DNA of 64,000 nt from Micromonospora rhizosphaerae (GTDB taxonomy: Bacteria > Actinomycetota > Actinomycetes > Mycobacteriales > Micromonosporaceae), in contig NZ_FMHV01000002.1 in assembly GCF_900091465.1 (NCBI RefSeq), positions 992,001 through 1,056,000 of the forward strand. Direction: 5' to 3'. The first letter of the stretch is position 1. Each line of letters opens with the position of its first letter. The notes under the pieces are model-generated. The model was not told where the DNA came from and ran no database searches. It saw only the letters and a program-made list of their open reading frames with translations. Of the stretch, positions 36,653 to 47,190 are shown piece by piece. The position numbers and the translations under genes are program-made.

Positions 36653-37879
36653 TCAGGCGTTGTCGTCGGTGAGGCGGTGGCGGTTGGCCTCGATCCAGGC
36701 GTCCAGGGCGGCCGGGTCGTCCGGGTCGACGCCGTCGGCCATCAGCTGGGCGACCGCCGCCGTCGCGGGGCTGCGCCGCTCGCCCGTGCTGTAGAGCCGG
36801 GCGAACTCGGGGACCATCGCCTCGATCACCTCGTCGGTCCGCCGGGCCGCCGCCTCCGGCAGCCCCCGCTGCCGGGCCGCGTACGCCGCCCAGCCGCGGA
36901 GAACCCGGGGCAGCATGGCGGCGTCGTCCATGTCCAGCACGGCCCGCCGGTGCACCCAGTCGAGCAGGAACAGCTCGGCCACGGTCGGGCTCCACCGCAT
37001 CGGATCGGCGTCCGGGAAGCTCTCCGCGTGGTCGAGCAGCAGGCCCAGGCAGAAGTGCAGCGAGGCCAGCCCCGGATCGTCGACGGTGTCCAGGTCGAAC
37101 CGGGCCGCCTCCGGCGAGCCGAGGAAGCCCCGGATCAGCCGGGTCCGCTCATCGCCGGTCAGCGGCTCGCCGGCCCCGACCCCGGTCGTCTCCGCCGGGG
37201 CGGTGGGCAGCATGGCCAGCCGGGCGCCGACCAGGGCCCGGTCGGTGGCCAACGAGCCCCCGGCCGGCAGCTCGCCCAGGTCGTCGGTGACGGCCAGGTG
37301 GCGGGTCACCTCGCCGTGCATCCGGGCCGGGTCCTCGGTGCGGAACCAGGTCAGGTCGTCGGCGGTGCACATTTCCCGCACCTGGTCCAGAATCCGCCCG
37401 GCGGGGCCGCCGACGAAGACGTCCTTGGTGATGCCGATGTTGTGGTCGACCAGGGCCACCATCGCGTGCTCCGGGCCGCCCTCGGCCTCGTCGTAGGCGA
37501 AGGTGGCCAGGTAGGAGGTCTGGTCGCCGTACACGTCGCCGTAGGCCCAGGTGCCGGTGAGATGGACCCGGCCGAGCTGGCCGGACCAGGCCGGGGCCTG
37601 CGCGCCGGGGCGAACCCGGCCGACGCCCTGGGCGTCCGGAACCAGTGCGGCGAAGACGGCGCGGATGGTGGTCGCAGCGGCGCTGCGGCGGCGGGAGGTG
37701 GCGGCGAGGAAGCCGGTCACGAACTCCCGGACGGCGGTGTCCCGGTCGGTCTCCGCGACGGCGTAGACGCTGCCCAGCAGGGCAGCCCCGAGGATCTCCG
37801 CGTCGAGCGCGCAGTCGAGCCTCGTCACGTCGCGGGCGGCGTGCAGCACCGCCTCGTAGGGGGTCTGTGGCGTGGCCAT
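36653..37879 (-). CDS. Conserved hypothetical protein, 408 residues
   Basis: A soluble, mostly helical protein with no recognised domain. Notable conserved-looking segments: YLATFAYDEAEGGPEHAMVA and LVDHNIGITKDVFVGGPAGR (about 124-160), FCLGLLLDHAESFPDADPMR and SPTVAELFLLDWVHRRAVLD (about 270-310). The His/Asp-rich LVDHN and LLLDHAE patches could bind a metal. A TAGGGT box 6 nt before ATG 37879 suggests leaderless transcription. It is downstream of and on the same strand as the GTPase pair, with 90 bp between, but has its own promoter-like box. Confidence 0.8.
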   Translation of the reverse strand: MATPQTPYEAVLHAARDVTRLDCALDAEILGAALLGSVYAVAETDRDTAVREFVTGFLAATSRRRSAAATTIRAVFAALVPDAQGVGRVRPGAQAPAWSGQLGRVHLTGTWAYGDVYGDQTSYLATFAYDEAEGGPEHAMVALVDHNIGITKDVFVGGPAGRILDQVREMCTADDLTWFRTEDPARMHGEVTRHLAVTDDLGELPAGGSLATDRALVGARLAMLPTAPAETTGVGAGEPLTGDERTRLIRGFLGSPEAARFDLDTVDDPGLASLHFCLGLLLDHAESFPDADPMRWSPTVAELFLLDWVHRRAVLDMDDAAMLPRVLRGWAAYAARQRGLPEAAARRTDEVIEAMVPEFARLYSTGERRSPATAAVAQLMADGVDPDDPAALDAWIEANRHRLTDDNA

Positions 37880-37969
37880 GCCCCGACCCTACGCCGCTGG
37901 GCCGACCTGGACACGGCGAGCGCTTCGAGCCCGCTCGGCGCGTCTCCCGATCGCCGGGTGCGGCGGGGG

Positions 37970-39655
37970 TCAGCGGCGAGCGGCGTCCTGCAGCGCCTCG
38001 CGCGCCCGGCCGTATCGGCTCAGCACCGCCCGCACCGGGACCAGCACGTACTCCTCGCCGACGTTCCGGACGGAGACCATGAGTCGCTTCTCCGCCCGGT
38101 GGCGGGCGCGCCGCGCCGCCCATCGGATGACCGGCCTGGTCAACGCCGCCACCAGCAGCCCGGCGAGCAGGCCGCCGAGCAGCAGCACGGTCGGCAGCGG
38201 GGCCTCGCCGACCCTCGGATACTCAAGCGCCGGCAGGCCGAGCGCGCGCAGGCCGTAGCCGAGCGCGAGCCAGCCCAGCCCGGCCACCGCGGCGAGGGTG
38301 ACCAGCCACTGGAGACCGCCGACGACCCGCCACCAGGCCGGTCGCCGGTCCATCCCCAGGTCGGTGCCGGCCACCGCGCGGTCCAGCGCGTCCGGCAGGT
38401 CGCCGAGCCGGGACCGGGCCGCGGCGGTCACCGCGGTCGGCCAGGGCGCCGGCAGGCCGGCGCCGGAACCGTCGGCCACCGCGCGGATCGCCAGCCCGAG
38501 CGCCGAGCGCTGGGCGGCGGTCGGATCGGGTACGGACGTCGCGGCGACCAGGCTCTCCGCCGGCTCGTCGGCATCCGCGCCCGAGCCCGGCAGGTGCAGC
38601 CGGCGCAGCGGATCCGGTCGCAGTCTGCGCCAGCCCCGCACCAGCGGCCAGCCGGTCGTCCCGCCCGCCCGGTGCCGGTACGCGGACTCGACCGCGTCCG
38701 CCACGGCGTGCACCCCGGCCGCCCCGGCCAGCGCCCGGGTCAGCTCCCGCGCCGACGCGTCGTCCGGCCCGGTGCGCGGGGGCTCGGCGGCGACCAGAGG
38801 TGCCAGCTCGGCCACCACGGCGTCCACGTCGCCGGCCTGCCGGCGCAGGGCCGCCTGCCGTTCGGCGACCGTACGCTCCAGCGCGGCGCGCAGCCCGTCC
38901 AGGCTGTCCGGGTCGACCGCGACGGTGGGCAGCAGCGGGACCCCGGCCAGCCCGTCGGCGTCGAGCAGCCGGCGCAGGTCGTCCAGGACCCGGGGCAGCT
39001 CGGCCGGGGGCAGTCGGTCGGCCTGGTTGAGCACGACCACGGTGACGTCCCGGTGCCGGTGGAACTCGCGCAGGTAGCTGGTGTGGATCACCCGGTCGGC
39101 GTACTTCTGCGGGTCGACCACCCAGACCACCAGGTCGACCAGGCCGAGCAGCCGGTCCACCTCCAGCCGGTGGGTCCGCTGCACCGAGTCGAAGTCCGGC
39201 AGGTCCAGCAGGACCAGGCCGTGCAGGCCGGACTCGTCGTCGCCGTCCAGGGGGCTCTCCCGGACGAACCGGTGCCGGGGGAGCACCCCGATCCAGTCGA
39301 GCAGCCGGCTCGCGCCGCCGAGCGGGCCCCAGACGCAGGCGTGCGCCACGCCCGTCGTGGGCCGGCACACCCCGACCGGAGAGAGGTCCAGCCGGGCCAG
39401 CGCGTTGAACAGGCTGGACTTTCCGCTGCCGGTGGCACCGGCCAGGGCGACCACGGTGTGGTCCCGGGAGAGGGCGAGCCGGGTGCCGGCGCGCTCGACC
39501 ACCGTGTGCGCGGCGACCAGCTGGGCATCGGGTACCTGGCCGTCCACCGCGCCGAGGAACTGTCGGAGCGCCTCAAGGCGGGCGATCAGGCCGTCCGGGT
39601 CGACCCGCTGGTCACCCCGGAACGCCTCGCGCATCCGACCGACGATGTTGCTCAC
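37970..39655 (-). CDS. Dynamin-like GTPase, second of a pair (YfjP type)
   Basis: A 561-residue GTPase. G1 is VALAGATGSGKSSLFNALAR (about residues 68-87), the switch region RPTTGVAHA provides G2, G3 is LLDLPDFDSVQ, and G4 is VVVLNQADRLP. The middle (250-430) is helical; a hydrophobic pair near 455-505 (LQWLVTLAAVAGLGWLALGY, then PTVLLLGGLLAGLLVAALTR) anchors it in the membrane, with a basic tail beyond. The layout matches bacterial dynamin-like proteins; in Streptomyces a DynA/DynB pair supports sporulation septation. Its start overlaps the end of the neighbouring GTPase by 4 bp, so they are co-translated. Confidence 0.85.
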   Translation of the reverse strand: MSNIVGRMREAFRGDQRVDPDGLIARLEALRQFLGAVDGQVPDAQLVAAHTVVERAGTRLALSRDHTVVALAGATGSGKSSLFNALARLDLSPVGVCRPTTGVAHACVWGPLGGASRLLDWIGVLPRHRFVRESPLDGDDESGLHGLVLLDLPDFDSVQRTHRLEVDRLLGLVDLVVWVVDPQKYADRVIHTSYLREFHRHRDVTVVVLNQADRLPPAELPRVLDDLRRLLDADGLAGVPLLPTVAVDPDSLDGLRAALERTVAERQAALRRQAGDVDAVVAELAPLVAAEPPRTGPDDASARELTRALAGAAGVHAVADAVESAYRHRAGGTTGWPLVRGWRRLRPDPLRRLHLPGSGADADEPAESLVAATSVPDPTAAQRSALGLAIRAVADGSGAGLPAPWPTAVTAAARSRLGDLPDALDRAVAGTDLGMDRRPAWWRVVGGLQWLVTLAAVAGLGWLALGYGLRALGLPALEYPRVGEAPLPTVLLLGGLLAGLLVAALTRPVIRWAARRARHRAEKRLMVSVRNVGEEYVLVPVRAVLSRYGRAREALQDAARR

Positions 39656-41499
39656 CGGCGACCGCCGTCGTCGGTGGCGGCGGGCAGCGCCGGTCCGTCG
39701 GCGCGGGAAAGCCCGCTGCGGTGCCGGGCGAGCTCCACCCGACTCGCGGCCTCCCGCAGCGTGGCGCCGGTGTCCACCGCCGGGCGGGCCTCGGCCGTCC
39801 GGACGAGAAAGCGGGCCGCCTCCTCGTCGAGCAGCGCGCCGACCCGGTCGAGCAGGTCCCCCCGGGCCTTGTTGGCCAGGTTGCGCACCGCCTGGTCGCC
39901 GAAGATCGCCTGGAGGACCGCCTGCGCGGCGACCGTGGTGCCGGCCCCGGTGGCCACCTCAAGGCCGGTGGGGATGAAGGCGGTGGAGGCGAAGACCGCG
40001 ATCATCACGGTCAGGCCGGTCGCGTTCACCGCGTACGCGGCCGTCCGCGCGACGAAGCGGCGGTCGCCGCCCTCGGCCCGGACCAGCTCCAGCACCCCGC
40101 GCTGCCAGTCCCGGACCAGCCGCTCGGCGCGCGCGGCCAGGTCGTCGGAGGAGTGGGCGAGCGCGGGTTCGAGCAACGCGGCCCCGGCCGGGTGCGCCTT
40201 CCATCCGGTGTACGCGTTCTCCGCCGCCTCGGCGGCCACCCCCCGCAGCAGGGTGACCAACTGCGACTCGATGGCGCTGCGCAGCTCGGCGGCGGGCGCC
40301 GGGCGCCCGGTCACCGCGGCGACCACCCGGTCCCGCAGTCGACCGATCCGCGCCTCCAGGGTCCGGAAGAGCTCGCCGGTGCCGACGAACTCCTGCCACC
40401 GGGCCAGCACCTCGCCGCGGAGCAGCCGGCCGTCCTTCAACCCCTGCTCGACGGTGCGCTGCGCCCCCCGGTACGCCGCCCGGACCCGCTCGTCGAGCGC
40501 GTCGGCGGCAGCCACCTGCTCGTCCGCGGCGTCGGCCAGCCCCTCCACTGCTGGGTGCAGGGCGGCGAGCGCGCCGTACAGGGTCTGCCGGACCACGGCG
40601 GCCCGGGCGTCGGCGTCCGCGGCGAGCCGGGAGAACCAGGCGCTCAGCGGGGCGGTGACCTTCTCGGGGAGCAGCCCCTGCCCGTCGACCCAGGTCTCGG
40701 GCAGCACGAAGAGCGGCGCCGCCCCCAGGTCCTGGGCTTCGAGCATCTCCGACAGGTGGGCGGAGATCTCGTCGGCCGCCTCCGGCGGCACCCGGTCGAG
40801 GACCAGGGCGATCACCGCGCCCCGGGCCCGGGCGCTGCGCAGCAGCTCCCAGGGGACCGCGTCGGCGTACCGGGCGGCGGTGGTGACGAAGAGCCAGAGG
40901 TCGGCGGCGGCCAGGAGCTGCCCGGCGAGCGCCCGGTTGGCGTCGACCACCGAGTCGATGTCGGGCGCGTCGAGGAAGGCCAGCCCCGCCGGGAGCGCCG
41001 GTGCGGTGACCAGGTGCAGGGTGCCCGGGTTCTCGCTGGGTTGGTTGGTCCGGGTCAGGCCGGGGAGCAGTTCGCCCTGGCGGAACCAGGCGGCGTCGGC
41101 CGGGTTGCAGACCAGCACCGGGGAGCGGGTGGTCGGGCGGAGCACGCCGGCGGCGCTGACCCGCGCCTGGACCAGGCTGTTGACCAGGGTCGACTTGCCG
41201 GCGCCGGTGGAGCCGCCGACGACCACCAACAGCGGCGCGTCGAGCCGGGCCAGCCGGGGCAGCAGGTAGTCGTCGAACTGGTCGGTGAGGCGGGCGGCGA
41301 CGTGTCGGGCCGGCTCGGCCGAGGGCAGGGTCAGCGGAAAGCGGGCCGACCCCATCGCGGCACGCAGGCCGGCGAGCGCGGCCGGCAGACCCTCCGCGTT
41401 GGTGGCGGGCGGGGGGTCCTCCCCGGCATCCGGCGATCCGGTGCGGGCTGCGACGGCGGGCGCGCCGGAATGGGTGGCGGGATCGCCATGCGTCGTCAC
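39652..41499 (-). CDS. Dynamin-family GTPase, first of a pair
   Basis: A 615-residue GTPase. G1 is VVVGGSTGAGKSTLVNSLVQ (about residues 92-111), G2 is in RPTTRSPVLVC, G3 is LAFLDAPDIDSV, and G4 may be LVLDRVP (degenerate, as often in this group). The long helical domain (280-500) is followed by a hydrophobic stretch TAAYAVNATGLTVMIAVFAS (about 490-510) and a helical tail. It is paired with the GTPase gene at 37970. A GTG start at 41499 was chosen because the upstream frame reaches into the dnaK promoter; no Shine-Dalgarno is visible, so an internal start cannot be excluded. Confidence 0.83.
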   Translation of the reverse strand: MTTHGDPATHSGAPAVAARTGSPDAGEDPPPATNAEGLPAALAGLRAAMGSARFPLTLPSAEPARHVAARLTDQFDDYLLPRLARLDAPLLVVVGGSTGAGKSTLVNSLVQARVSAAGVLRPTTRSPVLVCNPADAAWFRQGELLPGLTRTNQPSENPGTLHLVTAPALPAGLAFLDAPDIDSVVDANRALAGQLLAAADLWLFVTTAARYADAVPWELLRSARARGAVIALVLDRVPPEAADEISAHLSEMLEAQDLGAAPLFVLPETWVDGQGLLPEKVTAPLSAWFSRLAADADARAAVVRQTLYGALAALHPAVEGLADAADEQVAAADALDERVRAAYRGAQRTVEQGLKDGRLLRGEVLARWQEFVGTGELFRTLEARIGRLRDRVVAAVTGRPAPAAELRSAIESQLVTLLRGVAAEAAENAYTGWKAHPAGAALLEPALAHSSDDLAARAERLVRDWQRGVLELVRAEGGDRRFVARTAAYAVNATGLTVMIAVFASTAFIPTGLEVATGAGTTVAAQAVLQAIFGDQAVRNLANKARGDLLDRVGALLDEEAARFLVRTAEARPAVDTGATLREAASRVELARHRSGLSRADGPALPAATDDGGRR

Positions 41500-41557
41500 T
41501 GCTAAAGCGTGCCCGACCGACGCAAGGGAAGACAACCGGACGGTAATAACGGTCGGG

Positions 41558-41576
41558 TTGCGTCGGGTCGACTCAA
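41558..41576. promoter_or_regulatory. HAIR-like HspR operator 1 before dnaK
   Basis: TTGCGT-N7-ACTCAA (41558-41576) matches the HspR element core TTGAGT-N7-ACTCAA with one mismatch and the exact 7-nt spacer. It lies between the divergent GTPase gene and dnaK, 53 bp upstream of the perfect copy. Confidence 0.65.
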
Positions 41577-41610
41577 CCTCGACTTGCGGTTTCCGGCCGG
41601 CGTGGCAGTA

Positions 41611-41629
41611 TTGAGTCCGGTTCACTCAA
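41611..41629. promoter_or_regulatory. HAIR element (HspR operator 2) before dnaK
   Basis: TTGAGT (41611-41616), 7 nt, ACTCAA (41624-41629): a perfect core of the HspR-associated inverted repeat CTTGAGT-N7-ACTCAAG. It is 91 bp before the dnaK ATG, and HspR is encoded three genes downstream. Confidence 0.88.
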
Positions 41630-41719
41630 CTTGTGGTGCGGTCGCTGCGGGCGACCCGCCGGGCAGCTCAGTGGGCACTGCCGCTGACCTGCTCACCGTT
41701 ACGAAGCGAGGAAGCGAAC

Positions 41720-43576
<1,857 letters not shown>

Positions 43577-43623
43577 CGTTCCGCCCCGGACACGTACTCA
43601 CGGCAGAGGGATGAGGTAGCCGC

Positions 43624-44391
43624 ATGACGGAGAAGCCACGAGCCGCCGACCCGGGCGCCACCGGGTCGGCGCCGGGTGGCTCCGCGACCGCCGGGCAGGC
43701 CGCCGGCGACGAGCCGCGGGTCGTCATCCGTAACAACCGCAAGATCGGCAAGACCGGCGAGCCGGCCGCCGCCGACGCGGCGGCCGACAAGCCGGCCGAG
43801 GGGCTGGTCGAGGAGGCCGAGGTCGTCGTCGACGAGATCGAGGTCGAGGAGGCCGCGGAGGAGGGCGAGGCGCCCGGCGCCCCACCCGTGGTGGACGCCC
43901 CGGCCCAGCCGGCGGAGGGCGAAGCCGCGCCGCTCGGCGCCGAGCAGGAGGCGCTCGGGGCCGAAGTGGAGGCGCTCCGCGCCCAGCTGGAGGAGCGGAC
44001 CCGCGACCTGCAGCGGGTGTCGGCGGAGTACGCCAACTACCGCAAGCGGGTGGACCGGGACCGCGGCCTGGTCCAGGAGCAGGCGACCGGCTCCGTGCTG
44101 GCCGCGCTGCTGCCGATCCTCGACGATCTGGACCGGGCCCGGGAACACGGCGACCTGGTGGGTCCGTTCGGCACGGTGGCCGAGCAGCTCATCACGGCGC
44201 TGGGCAAGTTCGGGCTCACCCCGTTCGGCGAGCAGGGTGACCCGTTCGACCCGACGCGGCACGAGGCGGTGGCGCACCAGACCTCGGCCGACGTCGAGGA
44301 GCCGACCTGCGTCCAGGTGATGCGCCGGGGCTACCAGCTCGGCGAGCGGCTGCTGCGGCCCGCACTGGTCGCGGTGGCCGACCCGGAATAG
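43624..44391 (+). CDS. grpE: Nucleotide exchange factor GrpE
   Basis: A 255-residue GrpE, the ADP-release factor of DnaK. A long acidic, disordered N terminus (1-115, rich in Glu/Ala/Pro) precedes the dimeric coiled coil (EALRAQLEERTRDLQRVSAE, then YANYRKRVDRDRGLVQEQAT) and the beta domain with PFGEQGDPFDPTRHEAVAHQ near 200-220. The extension is longer than in E. coli but normal for actinomycetes. It starts 47 bp after dnaK, with GAGGTAG as ribosome-binding site. Confidence 0.96.
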   Translation: MTEKPRAADPGATGSAPGGSATAGQAAGDEPRVVIRNNRKIGKTGEPAAADAAADKPAEGLVEEAEVVVDEIEVEEAAEEGEAPGAPPVVDAPAQPAEGEAAPLGAEQEALGAEVEALRAQLEERTRDLQRVSAEYANYRKRVDRDRGLVQEQATGSVLAALLPILDDLDRAREHGDLVGPFGTVAEQLITALGKFGLTPFGEQGDPFDPTRHEAVAHQTSADVEEPTCVQVMRRGYQLGERLLRPALVAVADPE

Positions 44392-44405
44392 TGCGACAGC
44401 GTCAC

Positions 44406-44448
44406 CTGTTCGTCCCGTCCGCCGGCATCCGGCGGACGGGACGAACAG
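44406..44448. promoter_or_regulatory. Perfect 20-bp hairpin between grpE and dnaJ
   Basis: CTGTTCGTCCCGTCCGCCGG (44406-44425) and its exact complement (44429-44448) are separated by only CAT. It sits 15 bp after the grpE stop and 28 bp before the dnaJ GTG, with no T-run after it, so it could act as a partial terminator, a stability element or a processing site. Confidence 0.7.
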
Positions 44449-44476
44449 ACCAGGTCATTCGGAAGGGGGTGGACCG

Positions 44477-45655
44477 GTGAGTTCCAAGGACTGGCTTGAG
44501 AAGGACTACTACGCCGTGCTGGGCGTGGAGAAGTCCGCCTCCTCGGACGAGATCAAGAAGTCGTACCGGAAGCTGGCCCGGGAATCGCACCCGGACCACA
44601 ACCCCGGTGACCCGAAGGCCGAGGAGCGGTTCAAGGCCGTCTCCGAGGCGTACGCGGTGCTCGGCGACGACAAGAAGCGCCGCGAGTACGACGAGATGCG
44701 CTCGCTCTTCGGCTCGGGCGCGTTTCGGCGCAACGCCCGCGCGGGCGGGCAGCCCGGCGGGATGCCGTTCGACGTCTCCGACCTGTTCGGCGGAGCGGCC
44801 GGCGGAGCCGACACCCGGTTCGGTGGTGGCGGCTTCACCGACCTGTTCAGCTCGATCTTCTCGGGTGGCGGCGGTCCGGCCCGCACCCGCGGTCCGGCCC
44901 GCGGCCGGGACGTGGAGGCCGAGGTCGCCCTCGACTTCGAGGACGCGGTACGTGGCGTGACCCTGCCGCTGACCCTGCGCGCTCCCGGCGTCTGCGACAC
45001 CTGTCACGGCAGCGGGGCGAAGCCCGGCACCCAGCCGGTGGCCTGCCCGGTCTGCCACGGCGCCGGGCTGACCACCCGCAACCAGGGGTCGTTCAGCTTC
45101 TCCGAGCCGTGCCGCAACTGCCAGGGCGTCGGTACGGTCGTGGAGGAGAAGTGCCCGGAGTGCCAGGGCACCGGCGGGGTCACCAAGACCCGCACCCTGA
45201 ACGTCCGCTTTCCGGCCGGGGTGGCCGACGGCCAGCGGATCCGGCTCGCGGGCCGGGGCGAGCCCGGCGAGCGGGGCGGTCCGGCCGGTGATCTCTTCGT
45301 CCAGGTGAAGGTCCGCCCGGACGACCTGTTCGGGCGCACCGGGGACGACCTGACCCTGACCGTGCCGATCACCTTCGCCGAGGCGGTCCTCGGCACCGAT
45401 CTGCGGGTGCCGACCCTGGACGGCACGGTGACCCTGCGGGTGCCACCGGGTACTCCGAGCGGTCGGGTGCTGCGGGCCAGGGGCAAGGGCGTGGTGCGAA
45501 AGGACGGGCGAGTCGGCGACCTGCTGGTCACCCTGGACGTAGTGGTGCCGGCGAAGCTGTCGGACGAGGCGCGGGCGGCGCTGGAGGCGTTCGCGGAGCA
45601 GACCCCGCCCGCCGCGAGGGAACATCTCGACGCGCGGGTGCGTCGGTTCAGTTGA
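44477..45655 (+). CDS. dnaJ: Chaperone DnaJ (type I Hsp40)
   Basis: A 392-residue J protein. The J domain (10-75) contains the HPD motif in ARESHPDHNPGDPKAEERFK. A Gly/Phe-rich region (80-150) is followed by four zinc-binding CxxCxGxG repeats (CDTCHGSGAKPG, CPVCHGAG, CRNCQGVG, CPECQGTGG, about 176-240) and the C-terminal client-binding domain. Stimulates DnaK ATPase and delivers clients. GTG 44477 with GGAAGGGGG upstream. The preceding hairpin may adjust DnaJ level relative to DnaK-GrpE. Confidence 0.97.
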   Translation: MSSKDWLEKDYYAVLGVEKSASSDEIKKSYRKLARESHPDHNPGDPKAEERFKAVSEAYAVLGDDKKRREYDEMRSLFGSGAFRRNARAGGQPGGMPFDVSDLFGGAAGGADTRFGGGGFTDLFSSIFSGGGGPARTRGPARGRDVEAEVALDFEDAVRGVTLPLTLRAPGVCDTCHGSGAKPGTQPVACPVCHGAGLTTRNQGSFSFSEPCRNCQGVGTVVEEKCPECQGTGGVTKTRTLNVRFPAGVADGQRIRLAGRGEPGERGGPAGDLFVQVKVRPDDLFGRTGDDLTLTVPITFAEAVLGTDLRVPTLDGTVTLRVPPGTPSGRVLRARGKGVVRKDGRVGDLLVTLDVVVPAKLSDEARAALEAFAEQTPPAAREHLDARVRRFS

Positions 45656-45685
45656 TGCGGTGGAGTGCTGCGGAGGTGAGCGGGG

Positions 45686-46126
45686 ATGTCGCAGGGGTTC
45701 GTCGACTCGGGTGACCCTGCCTACGAGGCCAAGGTGCTGATGATTTCGGTCGCGGCGCGGATGGCGGGGATGCACCCGCAGACGCTGCGCCAGTACGACC
45801 GGTTGGGCCTGGTGCAGGCGGGCCGGGCGGCCGGTGGCGGCCGCCGCTACAGCGTGCGGGACGTGGTCCTGCTCCGGGAGGTGCAGCGGCTCAGCCAGGA
45901 CGATGGCATCAACCTGGCCGGGGTCAAGCGGATCATCGGCCTGGAGCGGCTGCTGGAGCAGGCGCAGCAGCGGGTGGCCCGGCTGGAGGCGGAGTTGGAC
46001 GCCGCCTACCGGCGGATCGCCGAGCTGGAGTCGCTGGCCTCCTTTCCGGGCCGTGACCTGGTGCCCACCAACCGCACCTCGACCGCGCTGGTGGTCTGGC
46101 GGCCCCGCCGCACCTCGGACCGCTGA
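45686..46126 (+). CDS. hspR: Heat-shock repressor HspR (MerR family)
   Basis: A 146-residue MerR-type repressor. The winged-helix DNA-binding domain (20-90) reads MISVAARMAGMHPQTLRQYD, then RLGLVQAGRAAGGGRRYSVR and DVVLLREVQRLSQDDGINLA, all diagnostic for HspR. A coiled-coil (95-120) mediates dimerisation. It binds HAIR elements upstream of dnaK (41611 and 41558) and clpB (49920), using DnaK as co-repressor in Streptomyces. Fourth gene of the operon, 30 bp after dnaJ, hence autoregulated. Confidence 0.97.
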   Translation: MSQGFVDSGDPAYEAKVLMISVAARMAGMHPQTLRQYDRLGLVQAGRAAGGGRRYSVRDVVLLREVQRLSQDDGINLAGVKRIIGLERLLEQAQQRVARLEAELDAAYRRIAELESLASFPGRDLVPTNRTSTALVVWRPRRTSDR

Positions 46127-46251
46127 CCTCCGATCCCGAGCCACACCGGCCCGGTCCGCGTTGCCGGAAACCCCGGCGCGGGCCGGGCCGCTTCAGTTAG
46201 CCTGTGAACAAGCCGCTCAAACCGGATCTTTCCGACTGGCGAGGGGGAGCC

Positions 46252-46458
46252 ATGGCGGAACAGCCGAAGAAGGGGAGGCAGCAGGCGGAGGGCCAGTTGG
46301 AGAAGGTGGCCGAGAACATCCGCGGGAAGTTCGAGGACCTCCTCAAGGGGCGCTTCGCGGACCGGATCAAGGACGGGCTGTTCGCCGATCAGGTGGACCG
46401 GGGCATCGACCGGGGACGGGCGGACGTGAAGCGCAGGGAGCAGGGCGGATCGGTCTGA
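46252..46458 (+). CDS. Small charged helical protein, 68 residues
   Basis: ATG 46252 follows the ribosome-binding site AGGGGG; an ATG-like start further up lies in non-coding sequence. The product MAEQPKKGRQQAEGQLEKVA then ENIRGKFEDLLKGRFADRIK and DGLFADQVDRGIDRGRADVK is highly charged and amphipathic. It looks like the CsbD-like or antitoxin-like small stress proteins but matches neither clearly. It is 125 bp after hspR and on the same strand, so it might be heat-responsive by read-through. A tandem terminator follows. Confidence 0.75.
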   Translation: MAEQPKKGRQQAEGQLEKVAENIRGKFEDLLKGRFADRIKDGLFADQVDRGIDRGRADVKRREQGGSV

Positions 46459-46478
46459 CGACCGGTGGCGCCGACGTG

Positions 46479-46565
46479 CGGGCCGGGACCCACGGGGGGT
46501 CCCGGCCCGTTCGCGTTTGAGACGCGGGCCGGGACGCAGTGACGCCGGCAGGGGGTCCCGGCCCG
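46479..46565. terminator. Two tandem hairpin terminators with the same stem
   Basis: CGGGCCGGGACCC/GGGTCCCGGCCCG (46479-46491, 46497-46509) is followed by TTCGCGTTT, then CGGGCCGGGAC/GTCCCGGCCCG (46525-46535, 46555-46565) by TTCGCCGTTTT. The second repeats the first; both can serve the convergent genes at 46252 and 46583. Confidence 0.8.
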
Positions 46566-46582
46566 TTCGCCGTTTTGAGATG

Positions 46583-47014
46583 TCAGCCGATGCGGCGGTT
46601 CTCCCGGACCAGGCCACCCTCGCACCAGTCCCGGTAGACGAAGAGGTTCGGCCGGGCCAGCAGCACCCGGCTGTTGTGTGCCCAGTTGCGCATCAGCTCG
46701 TCACCGGACCGCTCGGCCTGCTCGACCAGTTTGCGGAAGCGGCGCTTCGGGTGGGCCCGGAAATTCGTCCGGATGCCGTCGGCGGCGTAGATGTAGAGGC
46801 AGTGCAGCGCGAACCGCCGGGCCGGGCAGGCCTGGTCCATTGCCAGCTCGAAGAGCGTCGTCACCAGGTGGTCCCCGGCGACCAGCAGGTCCCAGTCCGG
46901 GGGCATCGAGGTCAGCGGCACCGAGTCCGGCTGGTACGCCCACGCCCGCAGCTCCGCCGCCGACGGATCGACGGGGTTGGCGAAGCCGTGAAACGTCGAC
47001 TCCTGCACGCTCAC
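46583..47014 (-). CDS. Conserved actinobacterial hypothetical protein
   Basis: A 143-residue soluble protein. GTG 47014 is preferred to the ATG at 47047 because a GAAGG site lies ~8 nt before it and the sequence becomes protein-like from VSVQESTFHGF on. Strongly conserved-looking stretches: PVDPSAAELRAWAYQPDSVP, LTSMPPDWDLLVAGDHLVTT, CLYIYAADGIRTNFRAHPKR and RNWAHNSRVLLARPNLFVYR. I know of no assigned function. It lies downstream of the heat-shock operon on the opposite strand. Confidence 0.82.
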   Translation of the reverse strand: MSVQESTFHGFANPVDPSAAELRAWAYQPDSVPLTSMPPDWDLLVAGDHLVTTLFELAMDQACPARRFALHCLYIYAADGIRTNFRAHPKRRFRKLVEQAERSGDELMRNWAHNSRVLLARPNLFVYRDWCEGGLVRENRRIG

Positions 47015-47145
47015 CGGCCAACCTTCCGCTTCCGCTGGCGGGGGCACCAGCCACCCGCGGCCCCTGGCTGCTGGGCCGACACGGTAACGCGGTTTCGCGG
47101 AGCAGCGGAAGACCTGTCAGGGAGCAATTCGGCGACCGTTGGCCG

Positions 47146-47175
47146 GGCCGGGTCCACCGTACGGCCGACCCGGCC
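47146..47175 (-). terminator. Hairpin terminator after khtU-like gene
   Basis: GGCCGGGTC (47146-47154) and GACCCGGCC (47167-47175) form a 9-bp perfect stem 16 bp after the antiporter stop. 47015-47145 shows nothing further. Confidence 0.55.
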
Positions 47176-47190
47176 TGGGAGCGCCGCGGC

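Noticed and set aside
36677..41269. 1,530-codon plus-strand open frame
   Set aside because: Antisense to the hypothetical protein and both GTPases; long only because TAA/TAG/TGA are rare at this GC content.
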